A stretch of DNA of 56,850 nucleotides, from contig JBFLVI010000013.1 in NCBI GenBank assembly GCA_040758635.1, positions 1-56,850 of the forward strand, read 5' to 3'. Positions 23,395 to 31,242 of this stretch are shown here, one piece after another (positions within the stretch are counted from its first letter, which is position 1; every line of letters starts with the position of its first letter). The translations under genes and the position numbers were made by a program. The notes under the pieces were generated by a model, which searched no databases, was not told where the DNA came from, and saw only the letters and a program-made list of their open reading frames with translations. This stretch comes from Yes71-27 sp040758635 (GTDB lineage: Bacteria > Bacillota > Desulfotomaculia > Desulfotomaculales > Ammonificaceae).

Positions 23395-23802
23395 GTGGCG
23401 TTTTTGAGGCTGGAATTCGAGCGGTTCACCGGTACAGTCATCCGCGAGGCCATCTGGGTGCTGGTGGTTTTGCTGCTGGTGCTGCTTTGGTACCCCCATA
23501 ACCCCCTGTTTACAGGTTTTGCTCTTGGCCTGGCAATCAGCATCCTCAACGGTTTCTTTCTCTCGGTCAGGATGCGAAAAATGGTTGATCTGTTGCCTTA
23601 CGGCCTCGACCGGGCGCGCCTCTTCGTCCAGATGGGGATGATAGGCCGGTGGGGGCTGGTCTTTACCGCACTTTATTTTGTGGTCAAAACCGGCTGGTGC
23701 AGCCTCCCGGCCGTATTGGCGGGGTTGCTGGTTGTCCCTGCGTTTAGCGTAGCCGAGGCGATAAGGGCCCTCATTTGCGACCGCGTACAGGTCGGGGCGT
23801 GA
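23395..23802 (+). CDS. atpI: ATP synthase subunit I
   Basis: A 135-residue protein with four hydrophobic segments, of the AtpI family that helps the c-ring assemble. GTG start at 23395. It lies between atpZ and atpB, the expected place. Pattern NPLFTGFALGLAISILNGFF near residues 36-55 is typical of the family's central helix pair. Confidence 0.85.
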   Translation: MAFLRLEFERFTGTVIREAIWVLVVLLLVLLWYPHNPLFTGFALGLAISILNGFFLSVRMRKMVDLLPYGLDRARLFVQMGMIGRWGLVFTALYFVVKTGWCSLPAVLAGLLVVPAFSVAEAIRALICDRVQVGA

Positions 23803-23838
23803 GGGCTTCTTTGTTTTGCTAGTCGGTTTAGAAAGGGG

Positions 23839-24663
23839 GTGAGTGTGGTTTTGAAGAGAACGAGGCGCAAGAGGATCCTTTTTATCGGGTTGTTGTTAGT
23901 TTTCGTTGCGTTCGTTGCTTCGGGTTGTGGTGAAGGGTTTGACCTTCATAAGACCGAGGCCGAGTTAAATACTTGGGGATTCCCGATGGAACCGACGACG
24001 GTCAATATCGCCGGTTATGATGTCAAGCTGAACCTTGGCACGATCTATTACACCTGGATCGCGATGGCGCTGACATTGCTTCTGTGCATCGCCGCCGCCA
24101 GGGGATGTTCTGTCCGGACCCCGTCCAAGCTTGCTTCGCTGATCGAAATGATCTTCGACTTTCTGAAGGGACAGCTCTATGACAGCATGAGTGAAAAGAA
24201 AGGCCGGGGGCTTTACCCGCTCATTCTCACCTATTTCATATTCATTTTGGTGTGCAATCTGATGGGTGTAGTGCCCACGCTTGTAGCCCCGACGGGTGAT
24301 ATTAATACAACCCTGGGGATGGCGCTGATCACCTTTATTATGATCTACGTTTGGGGGCTCAGGTACACCGGGCCGAAGATGTTCATACACTATCTCAAGC
24401 CGCTACCTATCCTGCCGATTATAGAAGACCTCGCAAAGCCGGTTACGCTGGCCTTCCGACTTTTCGGTAATATGAAAGGCAAACATATCATGATGGTGTC
24501 TTTGCTGGGCCTTATAACCGGCATGACAGAGTACTGCGGCGGTTTTCTGGCTTCGGTTATCTGGCTTGCTTTTGGTATATTTGTTTCGGCGATTCAGGCG
24601 TTTATCTTTACCGTGTTAAGCATCGCTTACATCTCCATGGTTGTAAGCGAGGAGCACCATTAA
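23839..24663 (+). CDS. atpB: ATP synthase subunit a, with lipoprotein-like leader
   Basis: Subunit a of Fo (274 residues) forms the two half-channels. The essential arginine lies in TLAFRLFGNMKGKH, and the last helix has FVSAIQAFIFTVLSIAYI. By eye the position of E. coli Glu219 is His, and that of His245 is Gly. Unusually, the N-terminus has a basic stretch (KRTRRKR), a hydrophobic helix and VASGC at residues 27-30, resembling a lipoprotein signal; the N-terminus of subunit a faces outward, so a lipid-anchored mature start at Cys30 is possible. GTG 23839 is the start (GTG 23845 possible), after AAAGGGGG. Confidence 0.93.
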   Translation: MSVVLKRTRRKRILFIGLLLVFVAFVASGCGEGFDLHKTEAELNTWGFPMEPTTVNIAGYDVKLNLGTIYYTWIAMALTLLLCIAAARGCSVRTPSKLASLIEMIFDFLKGQLYDSMSEKKGRGLYPLILTYFIFILVCNLMGVVPTLVAPTGDINTTLGMALITFIMIYVWGLRYTGPKMFIHYLKPLPILPIIEDLAKPVTLAFRLFGNMKGKHIMMVSLLGLITGMTEYCGGFLASVIWLAFGIFVSAIQAFIFTVLSIAYISMVVSEEHH

Positions 24664-24700
24664 GAAGAAACACATCTTCATAGAGAAGGGAGGGAAAGTG

Positions 24701-24937
24701 ATGGACGTTGGTGCTGGTGCGGCCTTGGGCATGGCTCTTGCTGCTGGTCTCGGTGCTCTTGGCGCTGCTATTGGTGACGGTATCGCTACCGGCAAATGTT
24801 TGGAGAGTACCGCCCGCCAGCCGGAGTTGCGGGGTCAGCTCATGACCATTATGTTTATCGGTATAGGTCTGGTTGAGTCGATTCCGATTATCGCCGTGGT
24901 CGTGGCGTTCATGCTGATGGGTAAGATCGGACATTAA
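24701..24937 (+). CDS. atpE: ATP synthase subunit c
   Basis: The 78-residue rotor-ring protein: two helices joined by the polar loop STARQPE. The ion-carrying Glu is E59 followed by S60 (GLVESIPII). In Na+-binding c-rings the first helix has Gln at the position that is Asp26 here (IGDG), and Thr and Tyr follow the Glu-Ser; these are I61 and I64 here, so a proton ring is more likely, with Asp26 as an unusual partner. ATG 24701 follows GGGAGGG; a GTG one codon earlier is less well placed. Confidence 0.95.
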   Translation: MDVGAGAALGMALAAGLGALGAAIGDGIATGKCLESTARQPELRGQLMTIMFIGIGLVESIPIIAVVVAFMLMGKIGH

Positions 24938-25049
24938 TCAACAGTTAATGTAGAAAAAGACTTTTGATTAGTTTTTTATTGACTCGGTTAGGGTTGGTTG
25001 AATCATTTTTCGTGTTGTTCCTTAATTTTTAAGAAACAAATGACTGAGG

Positions 25050-25085
25050 AGCAGGTTTTGGCCGTTTTCACGGCTGAAACCTGCT
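25050..25085 (+). promoter_or_regulatory. 15-bp hairpin between atpE and atpF
   Basis: AGCAGGTTTTGGCCG (25050-25064) pairs along its whole length with CGGCTGAAACCTGCT (25071-25085), two of the pairs being G-U in RNA, with loop TTTTCA. A CTTTTT run follows only about nine bases later. It sits in an unusually long 182-base gap of the operon, right after the most abundant subunit, so it may set the c-subunit excess by partial termination or by protecting the upstream RNA 3' end. Confidence 0.65.
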
Positions 25086-25119
25086 ACCGTACCCTTTTTG
25101 CGGAAGGAGGGAAAACCCG

Positions 25120-25608
25120 GTGGTAGAAATAAACGCGACGCTAATTACGCAGATTATTCATTTTCTCCTCTTGCTGGTCCTCCTCCGCCTTGTGGCCTAC
25201 AAACCGATCTTAAAGGTATTGGAAGAACGCCAGAAGTATGTGGCTTCGAATATAGAGCAGGCGGAAAGGCAGCGGGCGGAGGCCGAAAAGATTAAGACGG
25301 AGCTCGAGGCGGAAATGCGCCGGACTCGTGAGGAAGCCCAGAAGATCATTGAAAAGGCCACCAAGGCCAGCGAGGAACAGGCGCAGGCGATCATGGAGTC
25401 TGCGAGGGAAGAGGCAGCCCGCCTCAAGGAGGGGGCGCTGGCGGACATTGAACGGGAGAAGGAAAAGGTCTTGGCGGAGCTTAAGGATCAGGTGGCAAAC
25501 CTGGCCGTTCTGGTTGCCAGCAAGGTTATCCGTGACGGTTTGACGGCTGAGGCACAGGAGAGGCTCATCCAGGACGCCGTTAGCGAGGTGAAAAACCTGC
25601 CATGCTAA
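25120..25608 (+). CDS. atpF: ATP synthase subunit b
   Basis: Peripheral-stalk subunit (162 residues): one N-terminal membrane helix (LITQIIHFLLLLVLLRLVAY), then a long charged coiled coil (about residues 40-150). GTG 25120 after GGAAGGAGGG. Overlaps atpH by seven bases. Confidence 0.94.
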   Translation: MVEINATLITQIIHFLLLLVLLRLVAYKPILKVLEERQKYVASNIEQAERQRAEAEKIKTELEAEMRRTREEAQKIIEKATKASEEQAQAIMESAREEAARLKEGALADIEREKEKVLAELKDQVANLAVLVASKVIRDGLTAEAQERLIQDAVSEVKNLPC

Positions 25609-26150
25609 AAGGCGCAGTGGCCGAGCGCTATGCCGAAGCACTCTTTGACATAGCGCAAGAAAAGAACCTTGTTGAAAAGATTGAACAAGACCTGCACAGC
25701 ATTCTGGAGGTTTTGGGGGCCTCGCAGGACTTCCGGCGGGTATTCTATCACCCTCAGGTGCCTGCAAGCGTGAAGAAGGAAGTTTGTAAAGAGGTTTTCG
25801 GCGCAGAGGTCGAGACCTACACCATGAATTTCCTGAACGTGATCCTTGATGCCCGACGGGAACTGTTTCTAAAGGATATCGTGGCCGAATACACCCGCCG
25901 GGTCAATGAAACCCGGAATATCGCCGAGGTCAAAGTGGTATCAGCGGTGGAGGTGCCACCCGCCCACAGGGAGAGTTTGGTGGAAGCGCTGGCCAAGGTG
26001 ACCGGCAAAGATGTTCGCGTGGAATACGAAACCAAGCCGGAGATTCTGGGGGGTTTGGTAATCCGCATCGGCAACCGGGTGATTGATTCAAGTGTAGCAC
26101 GGCAACTGGAGCGTCTGAAAGAGCAGATTCGCGAAATTCGAGTTGGATAG
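25602..26150 (+). CDS. atpH: ATP synthase subunit delta
   Basis: OSCP-type subunit (182 residues) linking the b stalk to F1. The start VAERYAEALFDIAQEKN and the C-terminal ILGGLVIRIGNRVIDSSVAR are the family's two signatures. Translationally coupled to atpF by overlap. Confidence 0.94.
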   Translation: MLKGAVAERYAEALFDIAQEKNLVEKIEQDLHSILEVLGASQDFRRVFYHPQVPASVKKEVCKEVFGAEVETYTMNFLNVILDARRELFLKDIVAEYTRRVNETRNIAEVKVVSAVEVPPAHRESLVEALAKVTGKDVRVEYETKPEILGGLVIRIGNRVIDSSVARQLERLKEQIREIRVG

Positions 26151-26165
26151 GGGTGACAGAGGGAA

Positions 26166-27689
26166 ATGAAACTGAGACCGGAAGAAATCAGCTCGATAAT
26201 CCGCCAGCAAATTGAAAAATACGAAGTACAGGTTGAAGTTGCCGATGTCGGTACCGTAATCTATATTGGTGACGGTGTGGCGCGGGTTTACGGGCTGGAA
26301 GATTGTATGTACGCTGAGCTCCTTGAGTTCCCCGAGGGTGTACTCGGGATGGCGCTCAACCTCGAAGAGGATAATATCGGGTGCGTTATCCTTGGACCGT
26401 ACACCCACATCAAAGAGGGGGACGTGGTGAAAAGGACCGGCCGAATCGCCTCCGTTCCGGTGGGTGACGCGCTGATCGGCCGGGTGATCAACCCGGTCGG
26501 GGTTCCGCTCGACGGCAAGGGACCGATCAAATCGGATAAGTTCCGGCCGATCGAGAAGATCGCTCCCGGCGTTATTTACCGGAAGCCGGTGGACACGCCG
26601 CTGCAGACCGGTATCAAGGCGGTTGACGGTATGATCCCGATCGGCCGCGGCCAGCGGGAGTTGATCCTGGGTGACCGGCAGACCGGAAAAACGGCGATTG
26701 CCGTGGACGCGATCATCAACCAGAAGGGACAGGACTGTATCTGCATTTACGTAGCGGTCGGCCAGAAAGCTTCGACCGTGGCCAACGTGATCCAGAAGTT
26801 CCACGAACACGGAGCAATGGACCACACCATTGTTGTTTCAGCCACCGCCTTTGACCCGGCGCCGCTTTTGTACATCGCGCCGTTCGCCGGGGCGGCAATC
26901 GGCGAGGAGTTCATGGACCAAGGCAAAGACGTCCTAATCGTTTACGACGACCTTTCCAAGCAGGCCGCGGCCTACCGCGAGCTGTCGCTGCTGCTGCGGC
27001 GCCCGCCCGGCCGCGAGGCTTATCCCGGCGACATTTTCAACCTGCACTCCCGGTTGTTGGAGCGGGCGGCAAAGCTGCACCCTGATTACGGCGGCGGGTC
27101 ATTGACCGCGCTCCCGGTAATCGAAACGCAGCAGGGTGACGTTTCCGCCTACATTCCGACGAACGTGATCTCCATTACTGACGGGCAGATCTATCTGGAG
27201 CCGGACCTCTTCTACGCGGGTGTCCGCCCGGCCATCAACGTGGGTCTTTCGGTGTCCCGCGTCGGCGGTAAGGCGCAGCGGAAGGCGATGCGGCAGGTTG
27301 CCGGTATGCTCCGCCTTGACCTTGCTCAGTACCGTGAGCTGGCCGCCTTTGCCCAGTTCGGTTCCGACCTGGATAAGGCCACCCTGGCACGCTTGAACCG
27401 CGGCGAGCGCCTGGTCGAGTTGTTGAAACAGGACCAGTACGTGCCCATGCCGATGGAAGAGCAGGTCGTTTCGATTTATACCGGGGTCAACGGCTACCTG
27501 GATGACCTCCCGGTAGACAAGGTGCGGGATTTCGAGAACGAGTTCCTGAAGTACATGCGCACCCAGCAGGCGGGTATTTTAGAGTCCATCAGAAAAGAGA
27601 TGGAGATCAAACCGGAAACGGATACAAAACTCAAGGGTGCCATCGAGGAGTTCAAGAAGGGCTTCAAGATGCAGTACGGCTTGGCGTAA
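26166..27689 (+). CDS. atpA: ATP synthase subunit alpha
   Basis: Non-catalytic nucleotide-binding F1 subunit (507 residues). Walker A is GDRQTGKTAIAVD; the region ALPVIETQQGDVSAYIPTNV is the alpha signature. Full length and intact. ATG after GAGGG. Confidence 0.97.
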   Translation: MKLRPEEISSIIRQQIEKYEVQVEVADVGTVIYIGDGVARVYGLEDCMYAELLEFPEGVLGMALNLEEDNIGCVILGPYTHIKEGDVVKRTGRIASVPVGDALIGRVINPVGVPLDGKGPIKSDKFRPIEKIAPGVIYRKPVDTPLQTGIKAVDGMIPIGRGQRELILGDRQTGKTAIAVDAIINQKGQDCICIYVAVGQKASTVANVIQKFHEHGAMDHTIVVSATAFDPAPLLYIAPFAGAAIGEEFMDQGKDVLIVYDDLSKQAAAYRELSLLLRRPPGREAYPGDIFNLHSRLLERAAKLHPDYGGGSLTALPVIETQQGDVSAYIPTNVISITDGQIYLEPDLFYAGVRPAINVGLSVSRVGGKAQRKAMRQVAGMLRLDLAQYRELAAFAQFGSDLDKATLARLNRGERLVELLKQDQYVPMPMEEQVVSIYTGVNGYLDDLPVDKVRDFENEFLKYMRTQQAGILESIRKEMEIKPETDTKLKGAIEEFKKGFKMQYGLA

Positions 27690-27704
27690 GCCGGAGGTGA
27701 GGTA

Positions 27705-28580
27705 ATGCCATCACTACGTGACTACAGGCGACGGATCAAGAGCCTTCAGAGCACGCAGAAAATCTGTAAGGCGATGAAGGCTGTGGCTACCGCAAAAATG
27801 GCCAAAGCGCAGGCGGCAGTGACGGCGGCACGGCCTTATGCCCGTCAGATCCACGAGGTTTTGGGCCGCCTGTCCCAGGCGGCCGGTGATGTAAAACACC
27901 CGCTCCTGGCGGTACGCGAGCCAAAAAAGGTCTGTTACGTCGTAATCACCGCCGACAGAGGACTGTGCGGTGGGTTCAACAGCAACATTTTGCGGACGGT
28001 CATGCGGGAAATCCAATCCCAGCCGGATGCGGCCATCGTGGCGGTGGGCCGAAAGGCACGGAACTTCTTCCGCTTCCGCCGCATGGCGACGGACGCCGAG
28101 TTTACCGGATTGGGTGAGGACATCAAGTTTGCGCACGCCCGGCAGATTGCGAAGGTTCCTATTGAAAAGTACGCGGCCGGTGAGTACGATGCGGTCTACG
28201 TAGTCTATTCGAAATTCATTAATATTTTGGTACAGCAGCCGACGGTGACGAAGGTTTTACCGGTCGAGCCGCCGGCAGAGGAAGGAGAAGCCGGCCAGGA
28301 AGGCAAGAAGCATGGCCCGCAGCCCCTTTACATCTTTGAACCTTCGGCGGAGGCGGTGCTTTTTGACCTGTTGCCCAAGTATGTGGAAACGGTCATCTTC
28401 CATGCCATACTCGAGTCGAAGGCCGGCGAGCACAGCGCCCGAATGACCGCGATGGACGGCGCCACCAAGAGCACGGAAGAGATGATCGACCGGCTGACCC
28501 TGAAGATGAACCGTGCGCGGCAGGAAGGCATCACGAAGGAGTTGCTGGAGATCGTAGGCGGCGCGGCGGCGCTTGAATAA
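27705..28580 (+). CDS. atpG: ATP synthase subunit gamma
   Basis: Central-stalk subunit (291 residues). The N-terminal helix begins LRDYRRRIKSLQSTQKICKA and the C-terminal helix contains the gamma signature ARMTAMDGATKSTEEMIDRL. An extra acidic linker (PPAEEGEAGQEGKKHG, about residues 187-202) lies in the variable middle region. ATG after GGAGGTGAGG. Confidence 0.95.
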   Translation: MPSLRDYRRRIKSLQSTQKICKAMKAVATAKMAKAQAAVTAARPYARQIHEVLGRLSQAAGDVKHPLLAVREPKKVCYVVITADRGLCGGFNSNILRTVMREIQSQPDAAIVAVGRKARNFFRFRRMATDAEFTGLGEDIKFAHARQIAKVPIEKYAAGEYDAVYVVYSKFINILVQQPTVTKVLPVEPPAEEGEAGQEGKKHGPQPLYIFEPSAEAVLFDLLPKYVETVIFHAILESKAGEHSARMTAMDGATKSTEEMIDRLTLKMNRARQEGITKELLEIVGGAAALE

Positions 28581-28607
28581 CGCCTTGGAGGAGGTTGGAT
28601 TAGCACA

Positions 28608-30023
28608 ATGAATGTTGGCGAAGTAGTACAGATTATCGGCGTTGTGGTTGACGTACGGTTTCCTGCCGGACAGGTGCCGAAAATTTACAACGCCCTAAAG
28701 CTTGAATACGAGGACGCTTTCACCGGAGAAAAGAAGGAGTTAACCCTGGAGGTGGAGCAGCACCTCGGCAACAACGTGGTCCGGACGGTTGCCATGTCCA
28801 CCACGGACGGTCTGAAGCGGGGCACCAAGGTTACGGACACCGGTGCGCCGATCTCGGTGCCGGTGGGAAGGCCGACGCTGGGCCGCCTGGTTGACGTTCT
28901 GGGGACGCCGATTGACGGTAAAGGCCCGATCCAGTCCGAAAAATACTACCCGATTCACCGGCCTGCCCCAGCGCTCGTTGACCAGTCCACCAAGGTGGAG
29001 CAGCTCGAGACGGGCCTGAAGGTCGTGGACCTGCTGGTGCCGTTCATGAAAGGCGGCAAGATCGCCATGTTCGGCGGCGCCGGCGTAGGTAAGACGGTTA
29101 TTGTTATGGAGCTCATCAACAACATCGCCAAGCAGCACGGCGGCATCTCAGTTTTCGCCGGCGTAGGCGAGCGGACGCGTGAAGGGAACGACCTCTACCT
29201 GGAGATGACAGAAGCCGGCGTTATGGATAAGACAATGATGGTTTTCGGCCAGATGAACGAGCCGCCTGGCTGCCGTCTCCGTGTGGGTCTGACCGGCCTC
29301 TGCCTCGCGGAGTACTTCCGCGACGAAGAAGGGGCTGACGTTCTGATTTTTATTGACAACATCTTCCGGTTCTCGCAGGCCGGTTCCGAGGTTTCCGCGC
29401 TTCTGGGCCGGATGCCTTCCGCCGTGGGTTACCAGCCGACACTGGCCACCGAGATGGGCCAGTTGCAGGAGCGGATCACCTCAACCACCAAGGGGTCGAT
29501 CACCTCGGTGCAGGCCGTTTACGTTCCTGCAGACGACCTGACGGACCCGGCACCGGCCAATACCTTCGCGCACCTCGACGGAACCGTTGTGTTGTCCCGG
29601 CAGATCGCCGAGCTTGGCATCTACCCGGCGGTGGACCCGCTCGACTCGGTGTCCCGGATTCTGGACCCGAAGGTCGTGGGGCCGGATCACTATCAGGTGG
29701 CACGGGGCGTACAGAAGGTACTCCAGCGGTATAAAGAGCTCCAGGACATCATCGCCATCCTCGGGATGGAGGAGCTTTCGGAAGAGGATAAGTTGATCGT
29801 GGCCCGGGCGCGGAAGTTGCAGCGGTTCCTCTCCCAGCCCTTCCACGTGGCTGAAGCCTTTACCGGCAGGCCTGGGGCTTACGTGCCACTGAAGGAAACC
29901 ATCCGGGGCTTCAAGGAGATCCTCGAAGGAAAACACGACGACCTGCCGGAGGACGCCTTCTATATGGTTGGCGGTATTGACGAGGCGGTTGAAAAGGGCA
30001 AGAAGCTCCTCGGAGCCTCTTAA
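28608..30023 (+). CDS. atpD: ATP synthase subunit beta
   Basis: Catalytic F1 subunit (471 residues). Walker A GGAGVGKTVIVMELI, catalytic Glu in VGERTREGNDLY, and the DELSEED-region equivalent MEELSEEDKLIVARAR are all intact. ATG 28608 after GGAGGAGG. Confidence 0.97.
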   Translation: MNVGEVVQIIGVVVDVRFPAGQVPKIYNALKLEYEDAFTGEKKELTLEVEQHLGNNVVRTVAMSTTDGLKRGTKVTDTGAPISVPVGRPTLGRLVDVLGTPIDGKGPIQSEKYYPIHRPAPALVDQSTKVEQLETGLKVVDLLVPFMKGGKIAMFGGAGVGKTVIVMELINNIAKQHGGISVFAGVGERTREGNDLYLEMTEAGVMDKTMMVFGQMNEPPGCRLRVGLTGLCLAEYFRDEEGADVLIFIDNIFRFSQAGSEVSALLGRMPSAVGYQPTLATEMGQLQERITSTTKGSITSVQAVYVPADDLTDPAPANTFAHLDGTVVLSRQIAELGIYPAVDPLDSVSRILDPKVVGPDHYQVARGVQKVLQRYKELQDIIAILGMEELSEEDKLIVARARKLQRFLSQPFHVAEAFTGRPGAYVPLKETIRGFKEILEGKHDDLPEDAFYMVGGIDEAVEKGKKLLGAS

Positions 30024-30035
30024 GGAGTGAGCGTT

Positions 30036-30464
30036 GTGGCAGAGAAACTCCAGAAGTTAGTGGTCGTCACACCGGCCCGCGTCGTTTTCACCGACGAGGT
30101 GCGGATGGTTGTCGCGCGCGGGGCGGATGGCGATCTGGGCATCCTGCCCGAACATGCCCCGCTGATCACCAGCCTGAAAACCGACGTAGTACGGGTGGAA
30201 AAGGGCGGCCGGTGGCAGCACATGGCAGTGAGCAGCGGTTTCATGGAGGTCAAGAACAACCGGACCGTCATCCTTGCCGACGCGGCAGAGCTTGCGGAGG
30301 AAATAGACGTCGAACGCGCGCGGCGAGCTAAGGAACGGGCTGAAGAACGTTTGCGGGCCCCTGGACCGGATGTTGACGTCATTCGGGCGGAAGCCGCGCT
30401 TTTGCGGGCTCTGGCCAGGCTCAAGGCAGTCGAGCTGGCCGGCGGTGCTGCGCGGCGGCATTAA
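30036..30464 (+). CDS. atpC: ATP synthase subunit epsilon
   Basis: Epsilon (about 142 residues): beta-sandwich (residues 1-85, including RGADGDLGILPEHAPLIT) and a C-terminal helical pair that inhibits ATP hydrolysis in related enzymes. I prefer GTG 30036, seven to nine bases after AAGGAG, over the upstream GTG 30027 that lacks spacing. Last gene of the operon; a strong terminator follows. Confidence 0.94.
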   Translation: MAEKLQKLVVVTPARVVFTDEVRMVVARGADGDLGILPEHAPLITSLKTDVVRVEKGGRWQHMAVSSGFMEVKNNRTVILADAAELAEEIDVERARRAKERAEERLRAPGPDVDVIRAEAALLRALARLKAVELAGGAARRH

Positions 30465-30505
30465 GACCAAAAACCATCTTCAAAAAATTAGGTTTAGGGT
30501 TACTG

Positions 30506-30535
30506 AAGCCAGGTGAAAACCTGGCTTGTTTTTTC
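30506..30535 (+). terminator. Terminator of the atp operon
   Basis: AAGCCAGGT (30506-30514), loop GAAA, ACCTGGCTT (30519-30527), then GTTTTTTCC. Perfect nine-base stem with T run. Confidence 0.93.
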
Positions 30536-30571
30536 CCTATTATCCCCTTGGGCCCGTAGCTTGCTCTCCTC

Positions 30572-30832
30572 CGAAAATGACCAATTATTGCCAACACCGG
30601 CGGCTGTTTGCGCCTGTTTCGCTCCCGCTCACACGTTCAAGGCGCGGACCAAACTTCACGTTCCTCTTAAGCGCGGTGATAAACTTCGCCTGGCTTTGTC
30701 GGCCAGTCGGGGCCGGGTGCTCACGTACCCCCAAGTACGCTCCGCCCCGTCCCCTCCCGGCCTCCGCGCCATGCTTGTTTCTGACCGCGCTTTAAAGAAT
30801 CAGTCCTCGCGCTCCGGCGGGCACCGGGCAAA
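30572..30832. repeat. Large duplicated intergenic block, copy 2
   Basis: Second copy of the block at 3934-4192, differing at a small number of bases (for example CTCGG/TGCGC near its start, and TTGAAATCAA against TTAAAGAATCAG near its end). It runs from GAAAATGACCAATTATTGCC to GGGCAAA and is followed without gap by the heptad island. Length is almost unchanged despite substitutions. No coding signal. Confidence 0.9.
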
Positions 30833-30835
30833 AAC

Positions 30836-31006
30836 GGCGTCCGTGCCTTAATTAGAAGTGAGATGCCGGAGGTTGGAGGTTAGTAACTTTGTGAGAAATC
30901 AGCATCGCTGATTTCTTCAAAAATCCCACCTCTAACCTCTAACTTCCAACCTCTAATTGCTCCGGTCTTGCCGCAGGTTCTACATACATTTTTATTCCCG
31001 GTGGCG
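30836..31006 (+). repeat. Heptad-arm island, GGAGGTT type, copy 1
   Basis: Island of about 171 bp. Left heptads GGAGGTT, GGAGGTT (30867-30880); central hairpin AAATCAGC/GCTGATTT; right heptads on the complementary pattern (CACCTCT, AACCTCT, AACTTCC, AACCTCT) to about 30955; then TACATACATTTTTATTCCCG and GTGGCG. An inverted copy with about 90% identity lies at 49944-50116. Confidence 0.85.
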
Positions 31007-31045
31007 CCCAGCACTCAACTCAACGTGAAAGAATACGAGATACTC
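31007..31045 (+). repeat. Family-1 repeat, truncated copy E
   Basis: CCCAGCACTCAACTC plus the first 24 bases of the usual interior (to GAGATACT), then unrelated sequence; the right arm is gone. It abuts GGTGGCG, a boundary also seen beside copy G. Confidence 0.75.
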
Positions 31046-31088
31046 CCCTTTTTCAGTTGGGGGCCTAAATTTTTGCTTGGGTAAGAAC

Positions 31089-31120
31089 CGGGCGTTTATG
31101 CCCGCTCTTTTTATTTTTTT
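31089..31120 (+). terminator. Intrinsic terminator or attenuator before spoIID
   Basis: CGGGC (31089-31093) and GCCCG (31100-31104) with loop GTTTAT, followed by CTCTTTTTATTTTTTT. A strong T tract follows a short stem. No gene ends nearby (atpC has its own terminator), so it may end a small or non-coding transcript or act in the spoIID leader. Confidence 0.7.
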
Positions 31121-31242
31121 ATTCGGGGTGGCAGGCCGCCCGTATATTTGGCGGTACTGCAATTTCCCTAAAATGGAAATAATAGTTAAACGCGGCGAAT
31201 ATCTTAGTAAAAAGTTCGGGGTTCTGGGAGGGACGGAAAGAT

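Noticed and set aside
24938..25119. A missing small gene between atpE and atpF
   Set aside because: No start with a ribosome site and no open frame of useful length; the hairpin explains the conserved-looking part better.
30836..31006. CRISPR array
   Set aside because: Repeat units are seven bases with no spacers, and no cas genes are present.
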